This document shows, piece by piece, positions 51,328 to 58,822 of a stretch of 58,822 bases of DNA. Location of the stretch: contig NZ_AUGY01000050.1 in NCBI RefSeq assembly GCF_000422905.1, positions 1 through 58,822 of the forward strand, given 5' to 3'. Source of the stretch: Paenibacillus alginolyticus DSM 5050 = NBRC 15375. GTDB taxonomy: Bacteria; Bacillota; Bacilli; Paenibacillales; NBRC-103111. Position 1 is the stretch's first letter. Each line of letters opens with the position of its first letter. The notes beneath the pieces were generated by a model that did no database searches, was not told where the DNA came from, and saw nothing but the letters and a program-made list of their open reading frames with translations. The translations under genes and the position numbers were made by a program.

Positions 51328-51744
51328 ATAAACTCCTCCTTTAAAATATGTATCTAAACATCTATGGTTAGGTGTTTTGATAGTTTTATTCACATAAACC
51401 TTACACCTTTAACCCAATAACAAATGAAACCGCTTCACACATGTTAGTATATCTGACTCCAACCTCTGGTAAAAAAATTTACTAGACTCTACGCAAGGAA
51501 TTATAACATATAACCATGCTTTGTCCAGAACTAATTTCATTCTCATTCAACTAAGATAAAATTTTAATTCACCTTTATTAAAATAATATGAAGAAAAAAG
51601 GTCCTTTACGGATTCTAATTATACAACCATCGGTCAATAAAATCTAGACGGATTTCATTGTTATTTTCTACAATTCTTAAATAAATATTACAAACATACG
51701 CTAACAATTGATTTATTCACATTTTTTCCACAAAATCGTCTTGA
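51328..51744 (-). promoter_or_regulatory. oppA upstream region, possible promoter
   Basis: About 415 bp of AT-rich DNA without a gene. A perfect TATAAT reads toward oppA at 51623-51618, but the -35 region 17 bases before it is poor. An imperfect hairpin CTGGTAAA/TTTACTAG lies at 51464-51484. The DUF3397 stop codon is at the far end. I saw no convincing CodY box, though the region is the obvious place for nutritional control. Confidence 0.35.
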
Positions 51745-52146
51745 CTAGGTCGAAAATATATAGTTTTTCCCGATATGCAGAAAAAATAACAGGATGTAAA
51801 GTGCTGATAGACCCAGAAAACTAAGTCTCCAAACTACCCTGCTGACCTTTAATAATTCGGTTTTTCCTTTCAAATGCGTCTGATAACCACCAATGATCCC
51901 AAAAGCGATAAGCAGCACGAGCGCAATTAGCCAGAAACCAAAATTCGTATGAAATAATTGATTCCACATCAATGAAACGGAGCCTAGCAGAAATAACGTC
52001 GTCACGTCCATGGTTAGTCTCGTTGTCATCTTCTTATCTCTAAGAAACATAAAAACAAGAAACCACAAAAGGATAAACGTAATAAACGGCGCCACAGCTA
52101 AGACCGCATATATCGTAGAAATCCAACTGGCTAACACATTCATCAT
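51745..52146 (-). CDS. DUF3397 membrane protein
   Basis: A 133-residue integral membrane protein with four hydrophobic segments (about 10-33, 48-60, 68-88, 106-126) separated by short basic loops (RDKKMTTR, HLKGKTELLKVSR). It resembles the DUF3397 family, which in Bacilli lies near panE and bshC. Function is unknown. AGGTGATTCTTA precedes ATG, and the gap to panE is 14 bp, so panE and this gene are likely one transcript. Topology suggests both ends in the cytoplasm. Confidence 0.8.
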   Translation of the reverse strand: MMNVLASWISTIYAVLAVAPFITFILLWFLVFMFLRDKKMTTRLTMDVTTLFLLGSVSLMWNQLFHTNFGFWLIALVLLIAFGIIGGYQTHLKGKTELLKVSRVVWRLSFLGLSALYILLFFLHIGKNYIFST

Positions 52147-52160
52147 TAAGAATCACCTGC

Positions 52161-53108
52161 TTATTCTAGGGCTTTCACTAATTGGTACACAGTTTGGTGC
52201 GTCGGAATCTGAAGATTTAATTCGTTTGCCATTTTTACTAGACTTCCGTTAATATGATCGATCTCAGTTCGTCTGGAATGTTCAATATCCTGAAGCATAG
52301 AAGAATGATTTAAGCTTGTGGCTTCACAAACGCTAAGCAGCGTGTCCCATAGTTCATCAGGCAGGATAATCCCTTTGGCAGTCGCCACCATACGAGTTTC
52401 TTGATAAAGGCTATTCATAAGTGAGCGCGTCCAGGCTGAAAGCAGCAAATCTCCGTTCTTTACACGCAAAATTGCTGTAAGCGGATTAATTACTGCATTT
52501 ATCGTCAGCTTGCTCCAAATCCTTACATCCATGTTCTTCGACATCATTGTTTGAAATCCTGCCTTCTCAAGCATCTTAACAAACAAAATATGTGTTGAAT
52601 TTACAAAATGATTCGAATCTCCCCTATTTCCTATATAAGTGACACCATGCCCTGTATGAGTAACGGCTGTTAAGCCCTCACGTCTAGCCCCTTCTGTCGT
52701 TACAGCGAACAATAAGCACTCCCGCCCAAGCTCCTCACCTAATCTCACTTCGTGCCCAATTCCATTCTGGAAGCTTATTAAATAAGTGTCTTTAGACATT
52801 TGAGACTTCAATTTGTTTATTAGTTCTTGTGTAATGGCTGGCTGTTTGACCATAAGAAATATGTAATCAAAATCATGTAAAGCTGAATTAGCTGTTTCTA
52901 CTTCTTCTATATAGTAGTGAAAATTTATGACCCCGCCACGAGTAGTCCTAACTGGCTCGGCAGCTCCAACCAATTCAATTCCCTTACGAGCTAACTCATC
53001 TGCTTGTTCTTTTGATCTTGCAATGACGGTCATATGTTCACAAAAAGCAGCTAACTTGGCAGCGAATAGCAACCCTAAGGAGCCAGCACCAACAATCATG
53101 ATGCGCAT
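52161..53108 (-). CDS. panE: 2-Dehydropantoate 2-reductase
   Basis: NADPH-dependent reduction of ketopantoate to pantoate in the vitamin B5 and CoA pathway. From the ATG at 53108 (GGGGGAAATGAG upstream) it is 315 residues, beginning MRIMIVGAGSLGLLFAAK, the dinucleotide loop. The catalytic Lys lies in WSKLTINAVINPLTAIL (about 172-188), with TVQ-like QNGIGHE near 109. The longer reading from 53210 crosses the rsfA terminator and is rejected. It sits between rsfA and DUF3397 as in the Bacillus ylbO-ylbQ order. Confidence 0.93.
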   Translation of the reverse strand: MRIMIVGAGSLGLLFAAKLAAFCEHMTVIARSKEQADELARKGIELVGAAEPVRTTRGGVINFHYYIEEVETANSALHDFDYIFLMVKQPAITQELINKLKSQMSKDTYLISFQNGIGHEVRLGEELGRECLLFAVTTEGARREGLTAVTHTGHGVTYIGNRGDSNHFVNSTHILFVKMLEKAGFQTMMSKNMDVRIWSKLTINAVINPLTAILRVKNGDLLLSAWTRSLMNSLYQETRMVATAKGIILPDELWDTLLSVCEATSLNHSSMLQDIEHSRRTEIDHINGSLVKMANELNLQIPTHQTVYQLVKALE

Positions 53109-53148
53109 CTCATTTCCCCCTTTAAATACCATTCTCATTATACAACAA

Positions 53149-53184
53149 AAAAGCCCCAGTCCAAGGGTTCTCCTTGTTCTGAAG
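53149..53184 (-). terminator. Terminator after rsfA
   Basis: AGCTTCAG pairs with CTGGGGCT through two G-U pairs, around an inner CAAGG/CCTTG, followed by TTTTTTG on the minus strand. It lies between the rsfA stop and the panE start. Confidence 0.75.
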
Positions 53185-53211
53185 CTTCTATATGTAAGGA
53201 CGCTCGGCAAC

Positions 53212-53865
53212 TCATTCTACTCTTTCTAGGTTACCATTCGCGTCCATCTTGAACCGCGGCTTCTCTTCTTCCTCTTCTTCAACCAGGAAGGCCATTTTCC
53301 TAGCACGATCCATAATTTGAATCAACGCTTTATAATCATCATTCACAACACGATAATCAGTTTCCACTTCATTAACTTGCTTATTCAGCTTGTTGTTTTC
53401 TCTGCCTAGTCTATCTAGTTCGTCCTCTTTGTCTTGCAGTTCTTTTTCCAAACTTTTAATATGACGATTCATATCTTGGTACGTGTTTCTCCATTGTCTC
53501 AGAAACCGGATCACAGCATCAATCGATAATGTTTCTTCCGTGAATGTCTCTATTTTTCCAGTCGACAACTCAGGACCATCCAGCAACCCAACGGAAGAAG
53601 AACCGGAGATCGAGACAGCCGCATGCTTTTTGAGCTGCGTTCTTTTTTGACGCTGTGCTTTGGCAATCTGTATAGCTGCTTCATATTTTTTCCTTACAAA
53701 ACTGTTCCAACGGAATCCACATGCCGCCGCTGTGCGCCCAATGCGCTCTCCAACCTCTTCGAATGCAGATAATTGTGTACTTCCCTCTCGTATGTGACGC
53801 AGTGTCACCTCCGCTAAGATTAAGTCGTCTTCATCGCTCCAAGCATCTTGTCTAATTGCTGACAT
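53212..53865 (-). CDS. rsfA: Prespore regulator RsfA
   Basis: A 217-residue transcription factor made in the forespore, where in Bacillus it modulates SigF-dependent genes. The N-terminal Myb/SANT-like domain is clear (DAWSDEDDLILAEVTLRHI, then GERIGRTAAACGFRWNSFVR, about 6-60). A basic linker leads to a long coiled coil (about 125-195) and a charged Glu-rich tail. I start at 53865, where AGGAGG lies nine bases before ATG; the upstream codons run into the twin 35-bp hairpin repeat. The twin repeat ends only 22 bases from the start codon. Confidence 0.92.
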   Translation of the reverse strand: MSAIRQDAWSDEDDLILAEVTLRHIREGSTQLSAFEEVGERIGRTAAACGFRWNSFVRKKYEAAIQIAKAQRQKRTQLKKHAAVSISGSSSVGLLDGPELSTGKIETFTEETLSIDAVIRFLRQWRNTYQDMNRHIKSLEKELQDKEDELDRLGRENNKLNKQVNEVETDYRVVNDDYKALIQIMDRARKMAFLVEEEEEEKPRFKMDANGNLERVE

Positions 53866-53887
53866 ATGGTCGAACCTCCTGACATAA

Positions 53888-53959
53888 TATAGGGATCTTT
53901 GGTCGTAGATCAAAGTCTCTCCTCTGTGGGATCTTTGGCCCTGAGATCAAAGTCTCTCC
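53888..53959 (-). repeat. Second twin 35-bp hairpin, before rsfA
   Basis: Unit A (53888-53922) and unit B (53925-53959) have the same 35-bp length and 37-bp period as the pair at 575-646, in reverse orientation here so that both pairs face their downstream genes. Unit A differs from the 575 unit at one of the stem bases and unit B at several, while GGAGAGACTTTG and CAAAGATCCC ends are kept. The transcript orientation has the stem of unit A with one A-C mismatch. Confidence 0.85.
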
Positions 53960-54173
53960 TATTGGGGATGCATCATAATAAGAATCAATTCGTAGAGAGC
54001 TGGGATAAATTGATTCGTGCCATTATTATTATTTCTATGCCCGTACTAGAGTTCATAGAATCTATTTGATACTAAATGGTATTGCCAAATTTTTTATCAC
54101 TCATACATGGGATCCGGATAAAAAGACATACTACTACTATCTGATGAAATGTTTTGAATTTCGTCACTGTTTG
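53960..54173. other. Gene-free gap between rsfA and DUF2626
   Basis: About 290 bp between the twin repeat and the DUF2626 gene. An inverted repeat GAATCAATT/AATTGATTC (about 53981-54014) may serve as the rsfA upstream element or a terminator-like stem. A strong promoter with operator-like repeats lies at the right end (listed separately). Confidence 0.45.
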
Positions 54174-54206
54174 ACGGTTTACACCGTTCATTCCAAACGG
54201 TATAAT
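54174..54206 (+). promoter_or_regulatory. Promoter of DUF2626 gene with operator
   Basis: TTTACA (54178-54183), 17 bases, TATAAT (54201-54206). Overlapping it are three half-sites: ACGGT (54174-54178), ACCGT (54183-54187) and ACGGT (54197-54201). ACCGTT and AACGGT form a dyad with a 7-base spacer covering the whole -35/-10 gap, so a dimeric repressor could bind here. Confidence 0.7.
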
Positions 54207-54254
54207 GTGTTGTAGTTAAAGTGCAACGTGGTATGAGAGGGGGATGTTACGAGA

Positions 54255-54485
54255 ATGGATCGCATGTTTCGGGTTCTAGGTTTTTGGACACTTGTTATCG
54301 CACTAATGAGCTTAGCTGGCGATATGATACCTATGTCTCTGATTTTCTTTTTTCAAACTGCCGTATTCGTCATTCTAGGCTATATGCGCTTGTCAGAACG
54401 AACTTACATATTGTTGTTCTGGGGATATATGATTATTTCCTTCAGCGGATTTACGTATTGGTCATTTTTCAAAATGTCTGTCTAA
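54255..54485 (+). CDS. DUF2626 small membrane protein
   Basis: A 76-residue protein almost wholly hydrophobic: three or so membrane segments (about 5-22, 27-44, 50-68) with little soluble sequence. It matches the size and pattern of the DUF2626 family (YqgY of Bacillus), function unknown. AGAGGGGG lies 9-12 bases before ATG. A strong promoter with an operator-like dyad precedes it, and a bidirectional terminator follows. It is a single-gene transcript. Confidence 0.75.
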   Translation: MDRMFRVLGFWTLVIALMSLAGDMIPMSLIFFFQTAVFVILGYMRLSERTYILLFWGYMIISFSGFTYWSFFKMSV

Positions 54486-54508
54486 ACCCCACAACAATAA
54501 CAACAAGC

Positions 54509-54550
54509 AAAAAGGTGAACCGACTGTTACTCAGCGGCTCACCTTTTTTT
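54509..54550. terminator. Bidirectional terminator DUF2626/methyltransferase
   Basis: AAAAAGGTGA(a)CCG pairs with CGG(c)TCACCTTTTTTT. It serves the plus-strand gene; the methyltransferase stop codon at 54531 lies inside the structure. Confidence 0.85.
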
Positions 54551-55685
54551 CATTGTGTAGAGAATGTTTGCTTGCGATGAATACTTTGAATAGCTCACTC
54601 ATTTGGTCGCTTAGCAGCAGCTGCCTAATTGAGCGGTTACGCTTTGACACTTCACTGAAAGGATTCGGATCATAGTGGTCTTGAAGCCTTTGCAGAATCC
54701 CTTGCTCCACCAGAAAATCCCGTTGTGTTTGAAGTTTGCAATGAGTAAAGCCGCTCTCACTTGCAGTTAATTGGCATGAACTAAAGTTAATATGAGATGT
54801 CATATCCTGCTCACCCTGATGCATGAATGGATTATCCTGAGCTTGGTGATTGCGATAGCACATTAATGTTCCATTGTAACGGTATGGAGCGAATAGTTCT
54901 TCTGCTGTATCGCCATAATCTATGATTAGACAGCTTCCGCTTTGGATCCGCTCAGCTACACGCGAGACCCAACTCTCAGCTTCAAGGTTTATCTCTCCTA
55001 TTTGACCATCCAACCACTGAACTTTGGAACGTTCTAGGAAGTCTAATATTCGGTGAGAGCTGACAGGCCGCCAAATTTCTTGAAAAATTTGCTCTTCCTC
55101 TTGCCATTTCACATAAGACTCTTGGAAAAGCATATCTTTATAGCGAATTCGGTGGATTGGGAAAGCATCCAGCAGTTCATTCGCAAGTACATAAAGCAGA
55201 TCTTGCGGCGTCTGAGAGAACCATTCTGATTCACTTGCGAATTGAATAATTTGGGCGTGCTCTTCAAGCAATATTCGCTGCTGTTGACGATGATAAGCAC
55301 TAGATTCAATGATTGTATAGATTAATCGAGCATAAATGGCGGGTTCAGTTCGCTTTATTTCGCCCATGATGTGAAGAGCCATTCGCCCGTTTCCCCCTCC
55401 CCATTCAACGATATGAACGGGTTCTGTTTGAGGAGAATGACCATTATGCAGCTGCATGCAAATAAATGATGCAACCATTTCCCCCATTATTGAACCAATA
55501 GAGGAGCTTGTATAGAAATCTCCTTGTTTACCGATTTTCGGCCTCTCATTTCGATAGTAGCCAAACGGTTCACTGTAAAGACAAATTTCCATATAATCCC
55601 TGAATGAGATGGCTTGAAATTCTGCTGACTGAATAGCCTCTCTCAAGGCTGTCACAACACCTGGGTGTCCGAGCTGATGATTCAA
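54531..55685 (-). CDS. MidA-type SAM-dependent methyltransferase
   Basis: About 384 residues, resembling the NDUFAF7/MidA (DUF185) family of class I methyltransferases. Family features are the N-terminal FRDYMEICLYSEPFGYY, GDFYTSSSIGSIMGEMVASF (about 60-79), and the SAM loop VEWGGGNGRMALHIM (about 97-111), with YVLANELLDAFPIHR. The mitochondrial homologue methylates an arginine of complex I; bacterial targets are unknown. The frame opens with TTG at 55718 without a ribosome site; TTG at 55685 has GGAGG eight bases upstream and is preferred. Divergent from a lipoprotein gene. Confidence 0.8.
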   Translation of the reverse strand: MNHQLGHPGVVTALREAIQSAEFQAISFRDYMEICLYSEPFGYYRNERPKIGKQGDFYTSSSIGSIMGEMVASFICMQLHNGHSPQTEPVHIVEWGGGNGRMALHIMGEIKRTEPAIYARLIYTIIESSAYHRQQQRILLEEHAQIIQFASESEWFSQTPQDLLYVLANELLDAFPIHRIRYKDMLFQESYVKWQEEEQIFQEIWRPVSSHRILDFLERSKVQWLDGQIGEINLEAESWVSRVAERIQSGSCLIIDYGDTAEELFAPYRYNGTLMCYRNHQAQDNPFMHQGEQDMTSHINFSSCQLTASESGFTHCKLQTQRDFLVEQGILQRLQDHYDPNPFSEVSKRNRSIRQLLLSDQMSELFKVFIASKHSLHNEKKVSR

Positions 55686-55711
55686 TGAAGAAACCTCCAA
55701 TTCTTTACTTA

Positions 55712-55740
55712 CAGACAAAACCTACGGAAACCATTATAAT
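55712..55740 (+). promoter_or_regulatory. Promoter of 55.8-kb lipoprotein gene
   Basis: CAGACA (55712-55717), 17 bases, TATAAT (55735-55740). Transcription would start near 55747, which supports the start codon at 55775 over upstream in-frame ATG codons. Confidence 0.55.
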
Positions 55741-55774
55741 GAAGAAGGATTTATGGAAGGAGAGACAGCAAAGC

Positions 55775-56740
55775 ATGTCAAAGAAGTGGATTACCTTAAC
55801 AGCGGTAACGGCGATCAGCCTAGTATCGTTGACAGCTTGTACAGACAACACGAAGGTCAAAGAAGCACTCGAACAATCACTAAACAAACAAAAAGAGATG
55901 AAGTCTTACACCTTTGATGGGAGCACCACATTAGCCTTAAGCGATGGATTGATGAAATCGTCCAACCCTTTAACGAACGGGCTGTTATCTTTGGTCAGAG
56001 AAAGCACAATCGATTGGAAGGGCATTAGCAATGTGGAGCCACTCCAGTTCCAGACGGACTTAAAAATAACGCCTAAGGGCTCAACATCCCCTTTTGAAAT
56101 TCCAATTCTCATTAAAGATAGCAAATTGTATTTTAATATGCCAGCATTAAATAAAACAGCTGATGAGTATTATGCAATCGATTTACAAAAAATGAGTCAG
56201 AACAGCACTAGTCCTTTAACCTTAGATACTTTGAAAAATACTTCTCAACTGTCCACCACACTTGGAAATCTAATATTTAGCGGGATTGATCCAAAATGGT
56301 ATAAAGAAGCCAAAGAACCAGTTAAGCTGAAAGACGGATCTTCTGCCAAATCCATCAGCGTCGAACTTACCAGTAAAAATGAAAAAGATTTGAATACACT
56401 GATGCAAACTAAGCTTCCAGAGTTTATTGGCCAGCTGCAAAACAATGGATTCCTTACTGCTGATAAAGCCGAACAATTCAAAAAAAATCAAGCAAATCTC
56501 TTGCAGCTCAAAGCTCCGGGTAAAATGGTTGTAGCCATTGATGACACTGGTTTTATCCGTGACCAAACGATTGATGTAGGCTTCACCATCACACTGGACG
56601 GCAAAGCGCAAGATAACCATATCCTCATTCACCAAACCTACGACGCTATCAATCAAGCTTCTTCATTAACGAAGGAAGTACCAAAAAACGTTAAAAGCTT
56701 TGATGAAATCCTTAAATTAATTACACCGGCAAAAAAATAG
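55775..56740 (+). CDS. Lipoprotein of unknown function
   Basis: A 321-residue secreted lipoprotein with lipobox SLTAC (Cys near residue 22). The mature part is rich in beta-like alternation, with a helix at the start (VKEALEQSLNKQKEMKSY) and many SxDLKI- and DxTGFI-type strands, a pattern suggesting a LolA/LppX-like concave sheet that could hold a hydrophobic ligand. I do not recognise it beyond that and assign no function. GGAG lies about a dozen bases before ATG. A good promoter and terminator make it a single-gene unit. Confidence 0.7.
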   Translation: MSKKWITLTAVTAISLVSLTACTDNTKVKEALEQSLNKQKEMKSYTFDGSTTLALSDGLMKSSNPLTNGLLSLVRESTIDWKGISNVEPLQFQTDLKITPKGSTSPFEIPILIKDSKLYFNMPALNKTADEYYAIDLQKMSQNSTSPLTLDTLKNTSQLSTTLGNLIFSGIDPKWYKEAKEPVKLKDGSSAKSISVELTSKNEKDLNTLMQTKLPEFIGQLQNNGFLTADKAEQFKKNQANLLQLKAPGKMVVAIDDTGFIRDQTIDVGFTITLDGKAQDNHILIHQTYDAINQASSLTKEVPKNVKSFDEILKLITPAKK

Positions 56741-56750
56741 ATGTAAGGCC

Positions 56751-56788
56751 CAATACTTACCTCTTCCCCAGAGGTAAGTATTTTTTTG
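56751..56788 (+). terminator. Terminator after 55.8-kb lipoprotein
   Basis: AATACTTACCTCT, loop TCCCC, AGAGGTAAGTATT then TTTTTG. A perfect 13-bp stem. Confidence 0.95.
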
Positions 56789-56841
56789 TGCTTCATTTAA
56801 TAGAAATATGATAATCTGTTCTTAGGGGGAGAATTCATTCA

Positions 56842-57936
56842 ATGACATATAAATTCGTAGCTATGATGTTGTCCATTCTATTGTTAACTCAAATAACACT
56901 GCCGCTTCCTTCAATCTCAGCCGAAGAAAAGACCCCTACGCAAGACGAAGCCAAAGATCTCGTCCAAAAAGGGCTTACTATTTTCGAAATCGACAAAGAA
57001 GTGGCCCGATTAAATGAACAAGATGCCAACATCGTTGCACAAATCAAACAAAATGAACAAGATATCATCAAGCAGAACAGCAATGTTGATAGCACCCGAA
57101 AACATGCCGGAAAAGTGCTGAGAGCTTACTATACAGGGGATCGAGATTCGATCTGGATGCTGCTGTTTACCGTTAGTTCCTTTACGGATGCATTGCGAAT
57201 GTTCGAGTATCTGCAAATGATTATAACGAATGATCATCGCGCTTTATCTGCTTTCACCGAATCGTTTAAGAAATTGAAAAGCCTGCGAACCGAACTTGAT
57301 TCATCTCGCGTCGAGCTCCAGAAAACGAAAGATAAATTCCTCACACAGCGTGAAAGACTCGTAAAGCTCCAAGAAGAGCTGGACAAACAACTAGCCGTCA
57401 GTACACAAGCACAAGTCATAGAAGCCCAAATAAAAAGCTTAAATGACCAATGGAAACAAGAAGGCATCCCTTTATTCCGCGAATACTTGAATAGTTTATC
57501 ATCGGCTTTCCGAGAGCTGCCACAGTATGTCACCAAAGAAAGTAAATTTATGGACTTATCTTCCATCAAAAATCCGGTCATAACGATTAGTGATAAGGAT
57601 TTCAATACTTACATACATTCAAAAAATGAACTGTTGCAGAATTTGAATTTTGAATTTGCCGATGGAGCAATCATTGCAAAAGGTAAAAAAGATCATGTGC
57701 AAATCGCGCTGGAAGGAATGTTTTTGTTAAAGGAACATCCCGATATGAATGAAGTCCTCTTTCATGTGGATAAACTTGAATTCAATGGCTTCCAACTGCC
57801 TGATACGACAATTGAAGACTTTATGAAAGAATTCCAGCTTGGTTTCGTCCCGAAAAAAATTGTTAATTATCTCGATGTCGTAAGTGTAGAGACGAAGAAT
57901 GGTATCGCTGTTGTAAAACTTAAATTATCCCTGTAA
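56842..57936 (+). CDS. Exported coiled-coil protein, unknown
   Basis: A 364-residue protein with a Sec-type signal peptide (hydrophobic at about 5-25, cleavage near ISA-EE). Long helical coiled coils follow (about 35-85 and 120-200), reminiscent of the regulatory N-terminal part of PcsB/EnvC-type peptidoglycan hydrolase activators, but no hydrolase, LytM or CHAP domain is attached. The C-terminal half (about 215-364) is mixed alpha/beta and unrecognised; it may be a novel domain. AGGGGGAG precedes ATG. It lies 38 bp before the next gene, and both may be transcribed together. Confidence 0.65.
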   Translation: MTYKFVAMMLSILLLTQITLPLPSISAEEKTPTQDEAKDLVQKGLTIFEIDKEVARLNEQDANIVAQIKQNEQDIIKQNSNVDSTRKHAGKVLRAYYTGDRDSIWMLLFTVSSFTDALRMFEYLQMIITNDHRALSAFTESFKKLKSLRTELDSSRVELQKTKDKFLTQRERLVKLQEELDKQLAVSTQAQVIEAQIKSLNDQWKQEGIPLFREYLNSLSSAFRELPQYVTKESKFMDLSSIKNPVITISDKDFNTYIHSKNELLQNLNFEFADGAIIAKGKKDHVQIALEGMFLLKEHPDMNEVLFHVDKLEFNGFQLPDTTIEDFMKEFQLGFVPKKIVNYLDVVSVETKNGIAVVKLKLSL

Positions 57937-57973
57937 AGTAGCAGAGGATAACGAAGTAAAGTGAGGACGACGA

Positions 57974-58462
57974 ATGGAACCCAAAATTGGTCTAATGATG
58001 GATCTGCCCGAAGGAAAAATACCTGGATTTTACGCGCAAATCGTTAAAGCTCTCGCAGGTAAAGTTGACTTATTTGACCGCGACAAAGAAATGCTTATTG
58101 TCAGCAATGAAGAACAACAGCTTGCTGCACTTGATGTTATGGCTCATTTCAATATTGAAACGAACCCGATGCAGCTGCGGCTGCTGCCGGATGACGCTGA
58201 ATTGACGGATCTCTTCAGCGATTACGGCTTCACAAGCCGCGCGGAGCACAATTATTTATACGATAAGCTTGTCGTACAATTCCGCTTTACGACAGATAGC
58301 CCTCAAGCCGAAATCGATCAAGCTGCCCTTCAAATCGAAGAGCACCTCCTCGCCCAGTATCAGGCTCAGGATCGCACTGTATACGTCGTGGATCGGCAGC
58401 TTGAAGAGCTCATGCAGGGTATTGCCAAAGCTTATCGATGCCGTATCGAGATGCTGCCTTAG
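57974..58462 (+). CDS. Hypothetical protein, 162 residues
   Basis: I do not recognise this protein. It is acidic and soluble, with no signal peptide or membrane segment, and reads as an alpha/beta protein with two similar halves: a beta-strand VDLFDRDKEMLIVSN and a later one VVQFRFTTDSPQAE. A ribosome site GTGAGG lies 7-9 bases before ATG. It follows the coiled-coil protein by 38 bp on the same strand. The IS3-family fragment ends about 50 bp further. Confidence 0.6.
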   Translation: MEPKIGLMMDLPEGKIPGFYAQIVKALAGKVDLFDRDKEMLIVSNEEQQLAALDVMAHFNIETNPMQLRLLPDDAELTDLFSDYGFTSRAEHNYLYDKLVVQFRFTTDSPQAEIDQAALQIEEHLLAQYQAQDRTVYVVDRQLEELMQGIAKAYRCRIEMLP

Positions 58463-58467
58463 AACAC

Positions 58468-58505
58468 GCAAAAAAAGCCCACATCCCCGTATCGGGAGTT
58501 GGTCT
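58468..58505 (-). terminator. Weak hairpin with T run beyond IS end
   Basis: On the minus strand CTCCCG-ata-CGGGGA-type arms lead to GGGCTTTTTTTG. The stem is imperfect. It may end transcripts from the insertion sequence or from the 162-residue gene in the other direction. Confidence 0.35.
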
Positions 58506-58511
58506 TACCCC

Positions 58512-58822
58512 TGTCAAGTAGACAGATGAAAAAAGCTATGCTGCTAGCGCGCACCGATATTCAATCGGGGCGCGCTTTTTAAGTTTGGTTTGAAACCGTT
58601 GGTAGTTATAAAAATAAATATAATCTTCCACCGCTTGATGAATTTCAGTTCCTGATTTACACTGTTTGAGATACAACTTCTCTGACTTGAGATGCGAAAA
58701 AAAGGATTCGATGCATGCGTTATCCAGGCAGGTTGCTTTGCGAGAGTGGCTGCCTTTAACGCCGAATGCTTCTAATCGCGTGTTGTACGCCTGAGACGTA
58801 TATTGGAAGCCTTGATCCGAAT
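58512..58822 (-). mobile_element. IS3-family element, partial
   Basis: The right end of an insertion sequence enters the window. Its terminal sequence TGTCAAGTAGACAG (58512-58525) has the TG...CA-type end of the IS3 family, and the transposase gene reads outward. The other end lies beyond the window. No target duplication can be checked. Confidence 0.7.
58536..58822 (-). CDS. IS3-family transposase, C-terminal part
   Basis: Translated on the minus strand from the window edge, the frame reads SDQGFQYTS, GSHSRKATCLDNACIESFF, LKSEKLY and YIYFYNYQRFQTKLKKRAPIEY before a TAG at 58538-58536. These are hallmarks of the DDE integrase core (rve) of IS150-type OrfB, with the Asp and the Glu of the catalytic triad in DQG and IESFF. 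About 95 residues are visible; the rest lies beyond the window. It is presumably expressed with an upstream OrfA by frameshift. Confidence 0.9.
   Translation of the reverse strand, partial: SDQGFQYTSQAYNTRLEAFGVKGSHSRKATCLDNACIESFFSHLKSEKLYLKQCKSGTEIHQAVEDYIYFYNYQRFQTKLKKRAPIEYRCALAA

Noticed and set aside
51328..51744. CodY box before oppA
   Set aside because: Only half-matches to the AATTTTC/GAAAATT motif were seen in an AT-rich background.
55685..55774. Longer start for the 55.8-kb lipoprotein
   Set aside because: The upstream ATG codons overlap or precede the predicted promoter, and a signal peptide begins at 55775.
1..58822. tRNA or rRNA genes, prophage or integrative element
   Set aside because: No cloverleaf, ribosomal sequence, integrase or phage structural gene was seen; the only mobile DNA is the partial IS3-family element.

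Overview
The window looks like a chromosomal segment of a spore-forming, meso-diaminopimelate Firmicute, most likely Paenibacillus or a close relative. The reasons are an intact division/cell-wall (dcw) cluster running into spoIIGA-sigE-sigG, then ylmC-pgeF-ylmE-sepF-ylmG-ylmH-divIVA-ileS-lspA-ylyB; an rsfA-panE-bshC-mraZ flank as in Bacillus; G+C by eye in the mid-40s percent; murF and murA inside the cluster; and intergenic repeat families of a kind I associate with Paenibacillus genomes. The genus is an inference.

Layout. 1-800: gene-free and repeat-rich, ending in a promoter and a long structured leader. 802-4403 (+): two overlapping genes for an asymmetric heterodimeric ABC exporter. 4476-7579: the acetyl branch of lysine/DAP synthesis, dapH-dapL (+) facing patA (-). 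7611-13636 (-): ylyB, lspA, ileS with a T-box leader, and divIVA, interrupted by one opposite-strand yteA/ylyA-like gene. 13792-24040 (-): ylmH back to ylmC, then sigG, sigE, spoIIGA, ftsZ, ftsA and divIB. 24126-40512 (-): murA, murB, murG, spoVE, murD, mraY, murF, murE, spoVD, pbpB, ftsL, rsmH and mraZ. 40637-45523 (-): a DUF4349 lipoprotein, ahcY and bshC. 45668-51327 (-): an oligopeptide permease operon oppABCDF. 51745-53865 (-): a DUF3397 membrane protein, panE and rsfA. 54255-58462: a DUF2626 protein, a MidA-type methyltransferase and three poorly characterised genes. 58512 to the end: the 3' end of an IS3-family element.

How the genes fit together. DapH, PatA and DapL make LL-DAP, the precursor of the meso-DAP that MurE adds. 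MurA, MurB, MurE, MurF, MurD, MraY and MurG build lipid II. PBP2B, FtsL, DivIB, FtsA, FtsZ, SepF and DivIVA use it for septation; SpoVD and SpoVE are the spore-cortex partners. SpoIIGA activates pro-SigE, and SigG follows in the forespore.

The most interesting material is in the leaders. A 35-bp hairpin occurs as a tandem pair with 37-bp period at two loci 53 kb apart. A separate hairpin family of roughly 40 bp ends directly in a Shine-Dalgarno sequence before several genes and forms a three-copy, exactly 40-bp-period array between mraZ and rsmH. I found no CRISPR array, rRNA or tRNA gene, and no clearly new protein system.
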